Of a DNA stretch of 64,000 nt, positions 36,738 to 45,938 are shown piece by piece (position 1 is the stretch's first letter; every line of letters starts with the position of its first letter). This stretch comes from PALSA-350 sp963834445 (GTDB lineage Bacteria > Acidobacteriota > Terriglobia > Terriglobales > Acidobacteriaceae). The stretch spans positions 496,001 through 560,000 of the forward strand of contig CAWIBU010000003.1 in NCBI GenBank assembly GCA_963834445.1, given 5' to 3'. The notes under the pieces were generated by a model, which worked only from the letters and a program-made list of their open reading frames with translations, had not been told where the DNA came from and ran no database searches. Position numbers and translations under genes: made by a program.

Positions 36738-38027
36738 ATGATGAATGATCGTCAAAAGCTCGCGGCTAGCCCGGTAAGACCGACGCACGCGCGCCATGTT
36801 GTTCTTGCCCTGATCGTAGCGGCTTACGTGATCACCTACATGGACCGCGTGAACATCTCCTCGGCCATGCCGGTTATGCAGCGCAATCTTGGGCTCTCTG
36901 CGATTGCAGTAGGTTGGATTTTCAGCTCGTTTCGTTTGGGATACTGCCTCTTCCAAATACCGGGCGGATGGTTTGGCGATAAAGTTGGGCCCCGGCGAGC
37001 CCTGGCCTGGATTGTTTGCTGGTGGTCGCTCTTCACTTCGTTGACCGCGCTTTGTTGGAACGCTACGTCGCTCGGTCTTTGCCGATTTCTCTTTGGCGTG
37101 GGCGAAGCCGGAGCTTTTCCCATTGCCACGCGTTCCCTCTCCCGCTGGATGCCGCCGGACGAGCGCGGGTTCTCTCAGGGCCTGCCCCACGCCGCATCTC
37201 GATTGGGCGCCGCACTTACGCCGCCGCTGGTTGTCATCATCATGATCCATTTTGGCTGGCGTATGCCATTTTTTCTTTTTGGATTACTAGGGCTCGCCTG
37301 GGCCTCTACGTGGTATTGGTATTATCGCGATCGGCCAGACACTCATCGCCGCGTGAACGCTGCTGAACTGGCAGTGATTCGTCAACCTCAGAGTTCAACT
37401 TCTGGGACATTACGTACCGTACCCTGGCGGACCATCCTGAGAAGCCGCACCGTTTGGATGCTGGCCATGATGTACTTTTGCTACGGCTATAGCATCGATA
37501 TCTATCTGGACTGGTTTCCGAAATATCTTTACGATGCGCGCGGAGTGAATCTTAAGCAAATGGGCTTTTATGCCAGCCTGCCGTTTATTGCCGGCGCAGC
37601 AGGTAATCTTTTGGGAGGCTGGCTCTCAGACTTGTGGGCAGCCCGCACCGGGAATATACGAGCGGCGCGGCGGGTGATAGCGGCGATTGGATTTTCAATT
37701 GCAGCGGCGTCGATCCTGCCTGCTACCTTTACCCGCCACACGGTCGCGTCTGTTCTCTTTTCCTGCGTCTCGGTGTTCGGTCTGGAGTTGACGGTCGGCG
37801 TGTCGTGGGCGATTCCGCTCGATATTGGCGGCGACTTCGCAGGGTCGATTGCTTCGATTATGAATACCTTTGGCAATCTGGGCGGCGCAATTTCACCAGT
37901 TCTCCTTGGCTATCTGCTCGGGTCTTATGGCTGGAATGTACCGTTCGTCGTCTCCTCGATTCTTTGTATTGTGGCTATCTTCTTTTGCTTTGGCATTGAT
38001 CCTACTCATGGGGTGGTCGCGTCATGA
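36738..38027 (+). CDS. MFS transporter, anion:cation symporter (ACS) type
   Basis: This 429-residue inner-membrane protein has 12 predicted segments. Signature segments are VLALIVAAYVITYMDRVNIS in helix 1, the GGWFGDKVGPRRALAW motif A in loop 2-3 and GVGEAGAFPIATRSLSRWMP in helix 4-5. It matches the ACS family that imports sugar acids (galactonate, glucarate) and related organic anions. Position after the quinoprotein suggests uptake of the acid formed in the periplasm (inference). Its stop overlaps the methyltransferase ATG. ATG at 36738 or 36741 may be used; no strong ribosome site is seen. Confidence 0.92.
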   Translation: MMNDRQKLAASPVRPTHARHVVLALIVAAYVITYMDRVNISSAMPVMQRNLGLSAIAVGWIFSSFRLGYCLFQIPGGWFGDKVGPRRALAWIVCWWSLFTSLTALCWNATSLGLCRFLFGVGEAGAFPIATRSLSRWMPPDERGFSQGLPHAASRLGAALTPPLVVIIMIHFGWRMPFFLFGLLGLAWASTWYWYYRDRPDTHRRVNAAELAVIRQPQSSTSGTLRTVPWRTILRSRTVWMLAMMYFCYGYSIDIYLDWFPKYLYDARGVNLKQMGFYASLPFIAGAAGNLLGGWLSDLWAARTGNIRAARRVIAAIGFSIAAASILPATFTRHTVASVLFSCVSVFGLELTVGVSWAIPLDIGGDFAGSIASIMNTFGNLGGAISPVLLGYLLGSYGWNVPFVVSSILCIVAIFFCFGIDPTHGVVAS

Positions 38028-39049
38028 CCAACAACACACTGCCCGATCCCACTCCGGTGCTTTCGCTTATCGACGCATTTCGTTCCTCCAAAGTCATGTT
38101 CGTTGCCGTCTCTCTCGGGGTGTTCGATTCGCTGCAGCGTGACCCAGGACCCGCGACGAGACTTGCTGCGGAGTTTCAGGCGCAAAGTGAGCCGATGGAG
38201 CGACTTCTGGATGCCTGCGTGGGCCTGGGACTTCTCACCAGGCAGGAGCGCATCTATAAGAACGCGCCCGTTGCAAGTACGTACCTTTGCCGCGACACAC
38301 CAACCACTCTCGCAGGCTACATTCTTTACTCCGACAAGGTTCTTTTTCAACTTTGGAGTCACCTGGAGAATGCTATTCGCCAGGGCGGCCCGCAGTGGGA
38401 ACAAGCCTTCCATCAGGAGGGCGGCATTTTCGATCATTTCTTCCGCACCGAGGAGGCCACGAAAAGTTTTCTGCAGGGTATGCACGGTCTAGGGGCACTG
38501 AGCTCGCCGCTGGTGGTGTCTGCTTTTGATATATCGCGCTTTCAGACTTTCGTCGATCTTGGCGGAGCCACAGGCCATTTGGCGATCGCTGCGTGTGAAC
38601 GATACCCCGCCTTGCAGGCAATCATCTTTGACCTTCCGCGGGTGATCGATGCGGTGCGGCACCAGGTTTCGATGTCGCCCGTGGCTGCGCGCATCGAGCT
38701 TCGAAAGGGTGATTTCTTTTGTTCGGCAGAACTTCCCGAGGCGGATTTGTTTGGTTTGGGAAGGATCCTGCACGACTGGCCGGATAACAAGGTCAGTGCA
38801 CTCTTGCAAGCGATTCACAGCCACTTACCGTCAGGGGGCGGTATCTTGCTGGCAGAGAAACTGGTGAACGCAGATAAGACTGGCCCCATCGCTGCTCAGC
38901 TGCAATCACTGAACATGCTGGTGTGCACGGAGGGGAGAGAGCGGACGCTGGCTGAATTCCAGGCGTTGCTGGAGTCAGCCGGTTTCGTCCGAGTGCGTGG
39001 TTCCGTAACGGGCGCTCCTCTTGACGCCGTTTTCGCAGAGAAGCCGTAG
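38024..39049 (+). CDS. SAM-dependent O-methyltransferase (ASMT/hydroxyneurosporene type)
   Basis: This 341-residue protein has an N-terminal winged-helix dimerisation domain (residues 10-100: FVAVSLGVFDSLQRDPGPAT, GLLTRQERIYKNAPVASTYL). The SAM-binding fold follows: FVDLGGATGHLAIAACERYP is motif I and ARIELRKGDFF is motif III-like. GRILHDWPDNKVSALLQAIH places the catalytic-base His of plant-type O-methyltransferases (HDW). It is the acetylserotonin/phenol O-methyltransferase family. The ATG overlaps the MFS stop, so translation is coupled. A phenolic hydroxyl substrate is plausible and would tie this locus to aromatic compounds. Confidence 0.9.
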   Translation: MTNNTLPDPTPVLSLIDAFRSSKVMFVAVSLGVFDSLQRDPGPATRLAAEFQAQSEPMERLLDACVGLGLLTRQERIYKNAPVASTYLCRDTPTTLAGYILYSDKVLFQLWSHLENAIRQGGPQWEQAFHQEGGIFDHFFRTEEATKSFLQGMHGLGALSSPLVVSAFDISRFQTFVDLGGATGHLAIAACERYPALQAIIFDLPRVIDAVRHQVSMSPVAARIELRKGDFFCSAELPEADLFGLGRILHDWPDNKVSALLQAIHSHLPSGGGILLAEKLVNADKTGPIAAQLQSLNMLVCTEGRERTLAEFQALLESAGFVRVRGSVTGAPLDAVFAEKP

Positions 39050-39103
39050 GCCGGGATCACCTCCCCAACCGAGTTATCTCTGTGTCTTCCCCCTGCCACT
39101 ACA

Positions 39104-40984
39104 CTAGATGCGGACCAGCAGTTGGTTTGCGGCGCGCTGGCCTTCGGCGATTGCGGTAACGTGGCCGGGATCGCCCGAGAGATCAGTATTTGCGAAAGCA
39201 ATGCGTCCAAAGGGAGCGCGGCGCAGGATCTCACGCGGTGCCGGCTTTCCATCCTTGCCGAAGAAGAAGCCCGGCTGAGGACTACAGTAGGCGTGACCCC
39301 AGCGATTGAGTACGATGCCGGCCACATCGCGCTTCGCGTCGAAACCCGACGCGGCGAACATTTCTGTCAGTTGCTCACGTACCCGCCGCTCGTAGTCGCG
39401 AAAGGAAGTCGAGAGCAGTTGTGCACGGCCCGCCGATTGTTGTTCCGCAAGGGGAAGTCCCGGACGGCAGAAGAGGACCTTGATCGTCATCACAACCGGC
39501 GAATCTGGTCCGATCGTTTTAGTATCCGTGCCAAACGTTGGGGTCTTCCGCACTGACCCGTAAATACCAAAGCCGTTGTAGAAGAAGGCGCCGGAAACAC
39601 CGAGCTTGTAAAGAAAGCGCCAGTTTCGCAGCGCGACGTTTACCAACATGCAGGGCGAGCGGAAGAATTGTGCATAGGCTTCGCGCTGCTCTGAAGGTAA
39701 GTCAATCACGATGTGCTTCGTCGTCCAGCTGCCGCCGGCCATGACCACCGTCCGCGCCTTGAGACGATAAACCTTACCGTCGCGAGTATAGGTAATGCGG
39801 ACAAAGTCGCTATGCTCGGGCAGACCTTCGTGCTCAACACGCACCACAGTAGAGCCGAGGCGAATGCGCGTTTGCTCGCCCAATTTGTCGAGAGAGTCGA
39901 AGTTTACCCGGCCGCGACAGACACCCTCAAGGGTGCGCGGCCCCGAGATCGCCGCGGGAATAAGAGTCTTCACCATGTGGCGAGCGAATCCGCCATTGCC
40001 TCCGGGAAATGACTGCAGGTCTGCCTCATCGCCGTAGTTCATGGGGTCGCCGCCGAAACCGAAGGCGTAGGCAGAGAGCGCATCCGCACCAATGCCGAAG
40101 CCGTCGCCCGGGCCCGGTACCAGAAACTTGCGAATCGTCTCCCGGGAAAGGCCGAACTTCTGGACCATGTAGTCTTCCATGGTGATCGCGTCCAGTTCGT
40201 GAGGATGCTCCTGAGTGGCCCCAGCGCCTAACTTCCGATATTTGAGAATCTCATTCCGCATCGACTGCGGCATCGGCGCGCCGGCCAGTTTCTTGCCCCA
40301 CGGATCGATCAGCCACATACCGGCGCCTGGGCCGAAGTCAGCTCCAAAATAAATGCCGTAGGGTGGGCGAATGTGCTCGAAGCTTCGCCCGATGGGGATT
40401 GCTGGCGAATGGCTTTGCCAGGCTTGATATTCGAACTTAGTGGCATCCACACCGATGGAAGTGTAGAAGTCGTCCATCGCACTGCCAGGCCTTGGTGTAT
40501 CAAAATGGTCGGAGCCCTGCGGCGCAGTCAGCCGCTGACCATCGACGATGAATTCGTTGCGCTTTGCTTCACCACCGAAAATGGGATGGTTTTCAAGCAC
40601 CAGGCATTTGGCTTGTGGCGCCTTGTGTTGACAATGAAGAGCGGCTGCCAGCCCGCTGAGACCACCGCCTACAATCACCAGATCGAACACTTCGCCTGTG
40701 TCTTCAGTCTGATGCGGAGGATCGGCGAAAACATGATCACGGATCTGATGACCCGCGGTCATGACTTCAAAGGTGTTGCCGTGCGATTCGGCGTAATCGC
40801 CCACGCCACCGTAACCCGTCCAGTTGTCTTTGCCCATCTGGGCAAGCAGCTGGTGCGGCGTTAGCCCGCTCAGCAAGGCACTGCCCGAGGCGAGCAGGGT
40901 CGCATTCATGAAATCACGGCGAGAAATATCGCGATCCATGCCCAGCGCGGAATCGTGGGACTGCTTCTTTGGCTCATCGGTCAT
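39104..40984 (-). CDS. Tat-exported FAD oxidoreductase, spermidine dehydrogenase-like, paralog 1
   Basis: From ATG 40984 (GAGGTG upstream) this is 626 residues; a TTG at 41017 is a weaker start. SHDSALGMDRDISRRDFMNA is a Tat signal, matching the SRRxF rule. FDLVIVGGGLSGLAAALHCQ is the FAD-binding motif, followed by FGGEAKRNEF of the spermidine-dehydrogenase-like family. GGNGGFARHMVKTLIPAAIS is the later conserved block. SpdH oxidises spermidine in the periplasm. This paralog is the most divergent of four: others have DGNASIARLL where it has NGGFARHM. It is divergent from the GH5 gene, with a short A+T-rich gap between them. Other amine or alcohol substrates are possible. Confidence 0.87.
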   Translation of the reverse strand: MTDEPKKQSHDSALGMDRDISRRDFMNATLLASGSALLSGLTPHQLLAQMGKDNWTGYGGVGDYAESHGNTFEVMTAGHQIRDHVFADPPHQTEDTGEVFDLVIVGGGLSGLAAALHCQHKAPQAKCLVLENHPIFGGEAKRNEFIVDGQRLTAPQGSDHFDTPRPGSAMDDFYTSIGVDATKFEYQAWQSHSPAIPIGRSFEHIRPPYGIYFGADFGPGAGMWLIDPWGKKLAGAPMPQSMRNEILKYRKLGAGATQEHPHELDAITMEDYMVQKFGLSRETIRKFLVPGPGDGFGIGADALSAYAFGFGGDPMNYGDEADLQSFPGGNGGFARHMVKTLIPAAISGPRTLEGVCRGRVNFDSLDKLGEQTRIRLGSTVVRVEHEGLPEHSDFVRITYTRDGKVYRLKARTVVMAGGSWTTKHIVIDLPSEQREAYAQFFRSPCMLVNVALRNWRFLYKLGVSGAFFYNGFGIYGSVRKTPTFGTDTKTIGPDSPVVMTIKVLFCRPGLPLAEQQSAGRAQLLSTSFRDYERRVREQLTEMFAASGFDAKRDVAGIVLNRWGHAYCSPQPGFFFGKDGKPAPREILRRAPFGRIAFANTDLSGDPGHVTAIAEGQRAANQLLVRI

Positions 40985-41086
40985 GGGATAAGGCACCTCG
41001 GATTTTCGATAAGTCAATTATCAACATAATTGTGCTTAGTTCTTTTACTATGATTACTATTCGCGGTGAGTCAGGAAGGAGACCTG

Positions 41087-42295
41087 GTGTTGCGTCGACG
41101 ACTCACGATCCTGTGTTCCATACTATTCCTGACGGCCGCTCCAGCGGCCCATTCTCAGTTTGTACACACGCGAGGAACTGAGATCGTGGACGGCTCTGGT
41201 AAGCCGCTCCAGATCCGCGGGATCAGTATCGGCAACTGGTTTGTGCTGGAAGGCTATTTTTGGCGCTTTGGTGGAATCAGCCAGGCACAGACAGAAGTTG
41301 AGATGGTCTTCACGGATCTTTTGGGGCCAACGCATGCCGAAGAGTTCCTCCACCACTGGCGCCAGAATTTTATGTCGGAGGCGGATGTTCGCCGGATCAA
41401 GGACGATGGGTTCAACACCATTCGCATTCCTTTGCATGCCAAGTATTTCAAGACGGACGATGATGAGGGCTTTCGACTGATCGATCAGCTGAATCGATGG
41501 TGCCGGCAAGAGCATATTTACGTCATCCTCATGCTTGAGTCTGGCGTTGGCGGATTTACAGGCGAGGCAAGCGATGACGGCCCCGGGTATCCGTGGCTGC
41601 TGAAAGATGCGGGCATGCAAAAGTATGTAGACGATGCCTGGCAACGAATCGCCAACCATTACAAAGATGATCCCACTGTTCTGGGCTACGATCTTCTCAA
41701 TGAGCCGCTGCTTTGGTCGGGATATCTGGACATGGAAGGTCTCATTGAGCCGGAGTACCGCCGTTTGACCGCGGCCATCCGCAAAGTCGACACCCACCAC
41801 ATCCTCATTCTGCAACCACCTCTCGGCCGGTTCACCGCGTTTGGCAAGCCGTTTGACAGCAACACCGTCTACAGCTTCCACAGCTACGGTGCTACGCCGG
41901 GGCCTGAGTATCTGCAGCCGTACCTGGACTTTCGTAGCAAATACCAGGTGCCGGTATTCGCCTCGGAGATTTACGCCGAGAGAACGCCGGAGTGGCTGAC
42001 GGCCCATGTCAACCTGGCTGAGAAAAACAATATCGGCTGGATGATCTGGCCGTACAAGAAGATGGCGGGCGATTCGCCTGGCCCTTACACCTTTGCTTCT
42101 CCGGCCGGCTGGGCAAAAATCATCACGTTCGCTCACCAGGCGCGCGATGACCGGGGAGTGAGAGACCGTAACGCGGTGCGCCCACCCCAGAGCGACACGG
42201 ACGCAATGTTCGCCGAGATACTTGAGAACGAGAAAAATGAGCATCTCACCGTGCACCCCGAGTATCTGCACCTGCCGGGTATTACAGCGCACTGA
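41087..42295 (+). CDS. Secreted GH5-family glycoside hydrolase (cellulase-like)
   Basis: From GTG 41087 this is 402 residues; AAGGAG ends about 9 bases upstream, which favours it over ATG 41066 inside the ribosome site. Signal peptide LTILCSILFLTAAPAAHSQF. The barrel has LQIRGISIGNWFVLEGYFWR, FNTIRIPLHAKYF, GYDLLNEPLLWSGY with the acid/base Glu (about 206) and VPVFASEIYAER with the nucleophile Glu (about 294). YSFHSYGATPGPEYLQ holds the conserved His-x-Tyr. GH5 acts on beta-glucans, mannans or related glycosides. Beside flavin oxidases it may free a glycosylated substrate (inference). Cupin e follows by 38 bases, so they share a transcript. Confidence 0.9.
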   Translation: MLRRRLTILCSILFLTAAPAAHSQFVHTRGTEIVDGSGKPLQIRGISIGNWFVLEGYFWRFGGISQAQTEVEMVFTDLLGPTHAEEFLHHWRQNFMSEADVRRIKDDGFNTIRIPLHAKYFKTDDDEGFRLIDQLNRWCRQEHIYVILMLESGVGGFTGEASDDGPGYPWLLKDAGMQKYVDDAWQRIANHYKDDPTVLGYDLLNEPLLWSGYLDMEGLIEPEYRRLTAAIRKVDTHHILILQPPLGRFTAFGKPFDSNTVYSFHSYGATPGPEYLQPYLDFRSKYQVPVFASEIYAERTPEWLTAHVNLAEKNNIGWMIWPYKKMAGDSPGPYTFASPAGWAKIITFAHQARDDRGVRDRNAVRPPQSDTDAMFAEILENEKNEHLTVHPEYLHLPGITAH

Positions 42296-42333
42296 CTTAG
42301 GTCTATCGACGCGAAAGGTTTGGAGGAACGAGC

Positions 42334-43338
42334 ATGAGGAAGATGAAAGTACCTTCGGGTGTTTGTGCAACTGCTGCAGCGTTGCTCCTGGCCGGCGCCA
42401 CTCATGCCCTGGTTGCCCAGGCTCCTACGACGCCGCCTCCGTATACCCCCGGCAAGGCTCCGCACGTTGGGGGCAACAGCTTCGAGGGACCCAGGGACGT
42501 GGTTTATTTGCCCAGCCGGCCCCTGGAAGACACGCGCCTCAACATGTACTTTGGGGACTGGCGTAATTCGGAGCCGAACGTGATGTTCGGTTCGTTAGTC
42601 GTGCGTGACATTCTCACCCCGGGCGATAACCTGAGCCCGAGTTTTCCAGGCGCCGTGCTCGAGCATGCGAAATTTCTTTCCTATGGCAAAATCGAACCGG
42701 GAGCGCGGACTGTTCCCTCAACCCTGAAGGGGATACAGATATTTTTCTATGTCGATCAGGGCGAGGGCGAAGTCTCCGCCGGCGGCAAGACGCAGCCGAT
42801 TCACAAAGGAAGTGCGCTCCTTATTCCCGAGGGACTGGAATTCACGTTTCACAATACCGGAGAAAGCCAGCTGGCGGCGTACATGGTGGGCGATCCAACC
42901 TACCCCGGATTTAAGCCTCTCTCAACCGTAGTGGTCAAAGACGAAGCCAAGCTCCCGCATAGCGCGCCGGCCGATACCTCTCCCTTTACCAATCCGGGCG
43001 CGGGTGGCCACTGGGCTCACATTACTCACGGTTTCTTCAACCGAGGCAACGGCCTGGCCACGATTGGCGCCGTCATTACGGTGGAGATTCTTCCCCTGCA
43101 GCTCGGCGAGCCGCACCCGCACTTTCCTGGTCATGAGGAGATCTGGTGCGAGGTTGAAGGTAAGAGCGTCGCGTTCGTCGGCTCTCAATTACGCATGCAA
43201 CATGCGGGGGAAGCCTATATGCTCCGGCCGGATAACCTCACGACGCACTCTAACATCAACTTCGGCGAGCCTGGTGACAAGCCAATCAAGTTCCTGTGGT
43301 TCAGCACCAGTACCAAGGTGTCTACGACGCCGCACTAG
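42334..43338 (+). CDS. Secreted bicupin, paralog e (metal site intact)
   Basis: This 334-residue protein starts at ATG 42334, with GGAGG about 9 bases upstream. Signal peptide VCATAAALLLAGATHALVAQ. YFGDWRNSEPNVMFGSLVVR precedes barrel 1; the usual His of GDWH is Arg here. Barrel 2 has LGEPHPHFPGHEEIW and LTTHSNIN, so all four ligands are present. It groups with paralogs a and b. It is downstream of the GH5 gene and converges with cupin f, whose stop lies only 14 bases away. It has no regulon motif of its own. Confidence 0.85.
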   Translation: MRKMKVPSGVCATAAALLLAGATHALVAQAPTTPPPYTPGKAPHVGGNSFEGPRDVVYLPSRPLEDTRLNMYFGDWRNSEPNVMFGSLVVRDILTPGDNLSPSFPGAVLEHAKFLSYGKIEPGARTVPSTLKGIQIFFYVDQGEGEVSAGGKTQPIHKGSALLIPEGLEFTFHNTGESQLAAYMVGDPTYPGFKPLSTVVVKDEAKLPHSAPADTSPFTNPGAGGHWAHITHGFFNRGNGLATIGAVITVEILPLQLGEPHPHFPGHEEIWCEVEGKSVAFVGSQLRMQHAGEAYMLRPDNLTTHSNINFGEPGDKPIKFLWFSTSTKVSTTPH

Positions 43339-43352
43339 TGTGGTGCCCGGTT

Positions 43353-44189
43353 TCACTGGCCGTTGGTAGATACGAGCAGCAACTTCACCTGGCCATTTTC
43401 AGAATAGTTAACGTTTGCCGTGGGAGCCAGGTTATCCGGTGGATGCTCGTAGGCTATTCCAGGCGTCTGACGGCGAAGGTACGGGCCGATAAAAGCGATG
43501 CTAGTACCCGAAACTTCCATCCACAGATGCTCCGTGTTGGCCATTGTTCCGGTAAATGGGCGGGTGATGGTGAGGTTGTCGAGAGTGACCGTTTCCACGC
43601 TGGAGATAGTGGCCAGTCCATCACTCGAAGTGAAGAGCGGCCTCACTAAACGTGACCACTCCTGGTCAGCGGAGCTGATGGGTGTCGCTTTCTCGTCTTT
43701 GACCACCAGCTTGCTTTGCGGCTGAAAGCCGCTGGGCATTGGCTCCGTGATGACATAGGCGCCGAGGGGAACGGTTCCCGTGTTCTTAAGGATGAACGGC
43801 AAGTTGGCCGGCACCAGGACGGCAACGTTTGCCGCGACGGGGGCAGCATCGCCGGCTGCTGAGATACTGCCCGTCCCGGTGACGAAGTAATACACCCGCT
43901 GCTTGCCCGAGAGGGTGGTGGACGGCGAGGATGCGCCGGGAGCCAGGGTGGCGTAGACATACGAATCGACGTAGCGAAGGATGGAGCCTTTGGCCGTGGG
44001 CTTAATGGGGTCACCCCTGGTGAAGACGGTGTACTCCGTTACGGGCCCAGTCGTTTGCGGGCTGGAGGCGTGCCAGTCGGCGAAATACATATCGACGTAG
44101 GCGTTGCTCCCCACTTGTAGTACCTGCGCGTTCGCCGACGAGCCAAGCGCGGCTGCAAACAGAGCCGCCGCCACTATTTTGCCTGTCAT
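43353..44189 (-). CDS. Secreted bicupin, paralog f (metal site lost)
   Basis: This 278-residue protein starts at ATG 44189 with AAGGAGA about 5 bases upstream. Signal peptide IVAAALFAAALGSSANAQVL. The fold is kept: YFADWHASSPQTTGPVTEYT, YYFVTGTGSISAAGDAAPVA, and PYLRRQTPGIAYEHPPDNLA. Barrel 2 reads ITRPFTGTMANTEHLWMEVS and APTANVN, so both HxH histidines and the distal His are gone. It is probably a metal-free binding protein. A regulon motif lies 69 bases upstream, and the BBE-like gene ends 155 bases farther up. Confidence 0.82.
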   Translation of the reverse strand: MTGKIVAAALFAAALGSSANAQVLQVGSNAYVDMYFADWHASSPQTTGPVTEYTVFTRGDPIKPTAKGSILRYVDSYVYATLAPGASSPSTTLSGKQRVYYFVTGTGSISAAGDAAPVAANVAVLVPANLPFILKNTGTVPLGAYVITEPMPSGFQPQSKLVVKDEKATPISSADQEWSRLVRPLFTSSDGLATISSVETVTLDNLTITRPFTGTMANTEHLWMEVSGTSIAFIGPYLRRQTPGIAYEHPPDNLAPTANVNYSENGQVKLLLVSTNGQ

Positions 44190-44258
44190 AGATTCTCCTT
44201 ACCCGCAACTAACGATCGACAACGGCCCGTAACATTTAAGCGCTTCACGCCGTGATGA

Positions 44259-44278
44259 ACAAGCGAAGTTGTGCGAAA
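44259..44278 (-). promoter_or_regulatory. Regulon motif, copy 7, upstream of cupin f
   Basis: The gene's sense strand reads TTTCGCACAACTTCGCTTGT, 69 bases before ATG 44189. The second half has one change from consensus. Confidence 0.75.
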
Positions 44279-44344
44279 CGCCTCAAGCAGAAGTGGAACC
44301 TTTGTTACCGCTTGTTCACCATGCAGCAAAGGTCGAGGACTTAT

Positions 44345-45847
44345 CTATGCGCGAATCGACATCGCATGATGGAACACATTGTTGGGATCGTACTTCTTCT
44401 TTACCTGCTGCAGGAAATCGTAGTTCGATCCGTAGTAAAGCTGAGGCCAGTAAGGGTAGTCGAGCATATCGGCGTCGGGATAGTTGATATAGCATCCCTG
44501 GTAATTGTCGCCGGGGAAAGGCACTCCCTGGTGGGATGCATCGACTTCGGGACTCGAGTACAGTTCCTGGTAAAACTCTCGTATCCAGGTAAGATGTCCC
44601 TGGTCTTCAGCGGCATTTGCCCAGTAGGTCTGGAATTGCAGCTTCATGACGCTCGAACGCTGGAAAGCAACGGTCTCATCGAGCATCTGTTTGCGATTCA
44701 TCGCACCCCCATACGAGTCAATCTCGACCACCGAATGCGTAAGGTCGATCCCTGGCATGACGCGTGTCAGGTGCTTGTAAAATATTTCGATCTCGCGTGA
44801 GGTATAGTTTTTCTGCATATAAGTTGACTTGTACTTGGCTCGCGTGGATCCGCGGCGGGCGCCGCCGGCAGCAGCCGTGTCGGCCCATAGATCGCGCGTC
44901 ATCCGATGTGGCCCAAAGCTTTGGGCGGGCGGGTTGTTGACCGGAGTTGCCGGCGACACCGCGGACGGCTTGCAGGCGTCAAAAAGAGCTAGAAATTCAT
45001 CCAGCACTTTGGTGTCTTTGCATGTGCCGTCGGGATTGCAGAACTGGACTTCAATGCGCACATAGCCTCTGGCCTGGTGATTGGCCTCGATGATGGAGAA
45101 TAATCCCCAGGTTTCGGGATCCTTGCCGCGGGTGGCAAAATAACGGCCGAAAACGTCGAGGATCCGGGCAAACTTCTCTTCCGTCATCTCCGCCCAGGGA
45201 AAAATCATATTCGAAACCATCACCTCCCGCGGCGCAGGAGGCAGCTGATCGAAGAGGTAGTCAACGATCACGCCAAAATTCCCACCGCCGGCCCCGCGGC
45301 AGGCGCGCAGTAAATCGGCATCCTGCTTTGCTGTGCATCTACGAAGCACCACTTTTCCCTTTGCGTCCACAGTCAGTATCTCGACCCCGGTCACCCAGTC
45401 AGCGGTGGTTCCATATAAGCGGGAGACTAAGCCGTAACCCCCTCCAGTGATATGGCCGCCGGCGCCTACAGAGCCGCACGTACCGCCAGGCAGGGTTACG
45501 TTGTAAAGCTTGTAGAGCTCCTGGTACGCCTGGCCCAGCGTCGCGCCCGCACTCACGCGATAGCGCGCACCCTGGGATCCATCGCCTACCTGGTTCATCA
45601 TGGACATATCGAACAGCGTGCCGTTGGGATTGTTGGCATAGAAGTCTTCGTAGCAATGACCACCGGAACGAATCGTCGGCCGCTGCCCGGCGTCGACCGC
45701 GCGCTGCAGCGCCTCCGCAGTGTCCACTGCGTTGAGGCACAGCGCGACACTACCAATCCCATCGGCGGGACTGGCCGGCCAACGTCCGTTCCTGGCCCGC
45801 TTGAGGTTGTTGAATCGCGGGTCATTGCGGGTGATTACAATCGCCAA
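44345..45847 (-). CDS. Berberine-bridge-enzyme-like FAD oxidase
   Basis: This 500-residue protein starts at TTG 45847 with GAGG about 9 bases upstream. The FAD-binding PCMH domain fills residues 35-215. RSGGHCYE puts H64 and GGTCGSVGAGGH puts C124 at the two covalent flavin sites, so bicovalent FAD is predicted. The C-terminal BBE motif YINYPDADMLDYPYWPQLYY precedes the tail LQQVKKKYDPNNVFHHAMS. Members oxidise sugars, alcohols or phenolic and alkaloid C-N bonds with O2. No Tat or Sec signal is visible, unlike its neighbours. It follows the TonB receptor by 91 bases but is separated by a terminator-like hairpin. Confidence 0.92.
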   Translation of the reverse strand: MAIVITRNDPRFNNLKRARNGRWPASPADGIGSVALCLNAVDTAEALQRAVDAGQRPTIRSGGHCYEDFYANNPNGTLFDMSMMNQVGDGSQGARYRVSAGATLGQAYQELYKLYNVTLPGGTCGSVGAGGHITGGGYGLVSRLYGTTADWVTGVEILTVDAKGKVVLRRCTAKQDADLLRACRGAGGGNFGVIVDYLFDQLPPAPREVMVSNMIFPWAEMTEEKFARILDVFGRYFATRGKDPETWGLFSIIEANHQARGYVRIEVQFCNPDGTCKDTKVLDEFLALFDACKPSAVSPATPVNNPPAQSFGPHRMTRDLWADTAAAGGARRGSTRAKYKSTYMQKNYTSREIEIFYKHLTRVMPGIDLTHSVVEIDSYGGAMNRKQMLDETVAFQRSSVMKLQFQTYWANAAEDQGHLTWIREFYQELYSSPEVDASHQGVPFPGDNYQGCYINYPDADMLDYPYWPQLYYGSNYDFLQQVKKKYDPNNVFHHAMSIRA

Positions 45848-45884
45848 GTTGCTGCCCTCTTCGACATATATGTAAGCTTAAACA

Positions 45885-45913
45885 AAAGGGGATGCGATTG
45901 CTCGCATCCCTTT
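45885..45913 (-). terminator. Probable intrinsic terminator of TonB receptor 1
   Basis: Read on the minus strand, AAAGGGATGCGA, a 4-base loop and TCGCATCCCCTTT form a 12-bp stem with one bulge, followed by TGTTTAAG. It lies 26 bases past the receptor stop. Read-through into the BBE-like gene may still occur. Confidence 0.65.
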
Positions 45914-45938
45914 GTAGGTTTTCTCTTTGAGGGTTGAA

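Noticed and set aside
41123..42370. 415-codon minus-strand frame opposite the GH5 gene
   Set aside because: It lies wholly antisense to a gene with clear catalytic motifs and has no family signature; high GC makes long antisense frames common.
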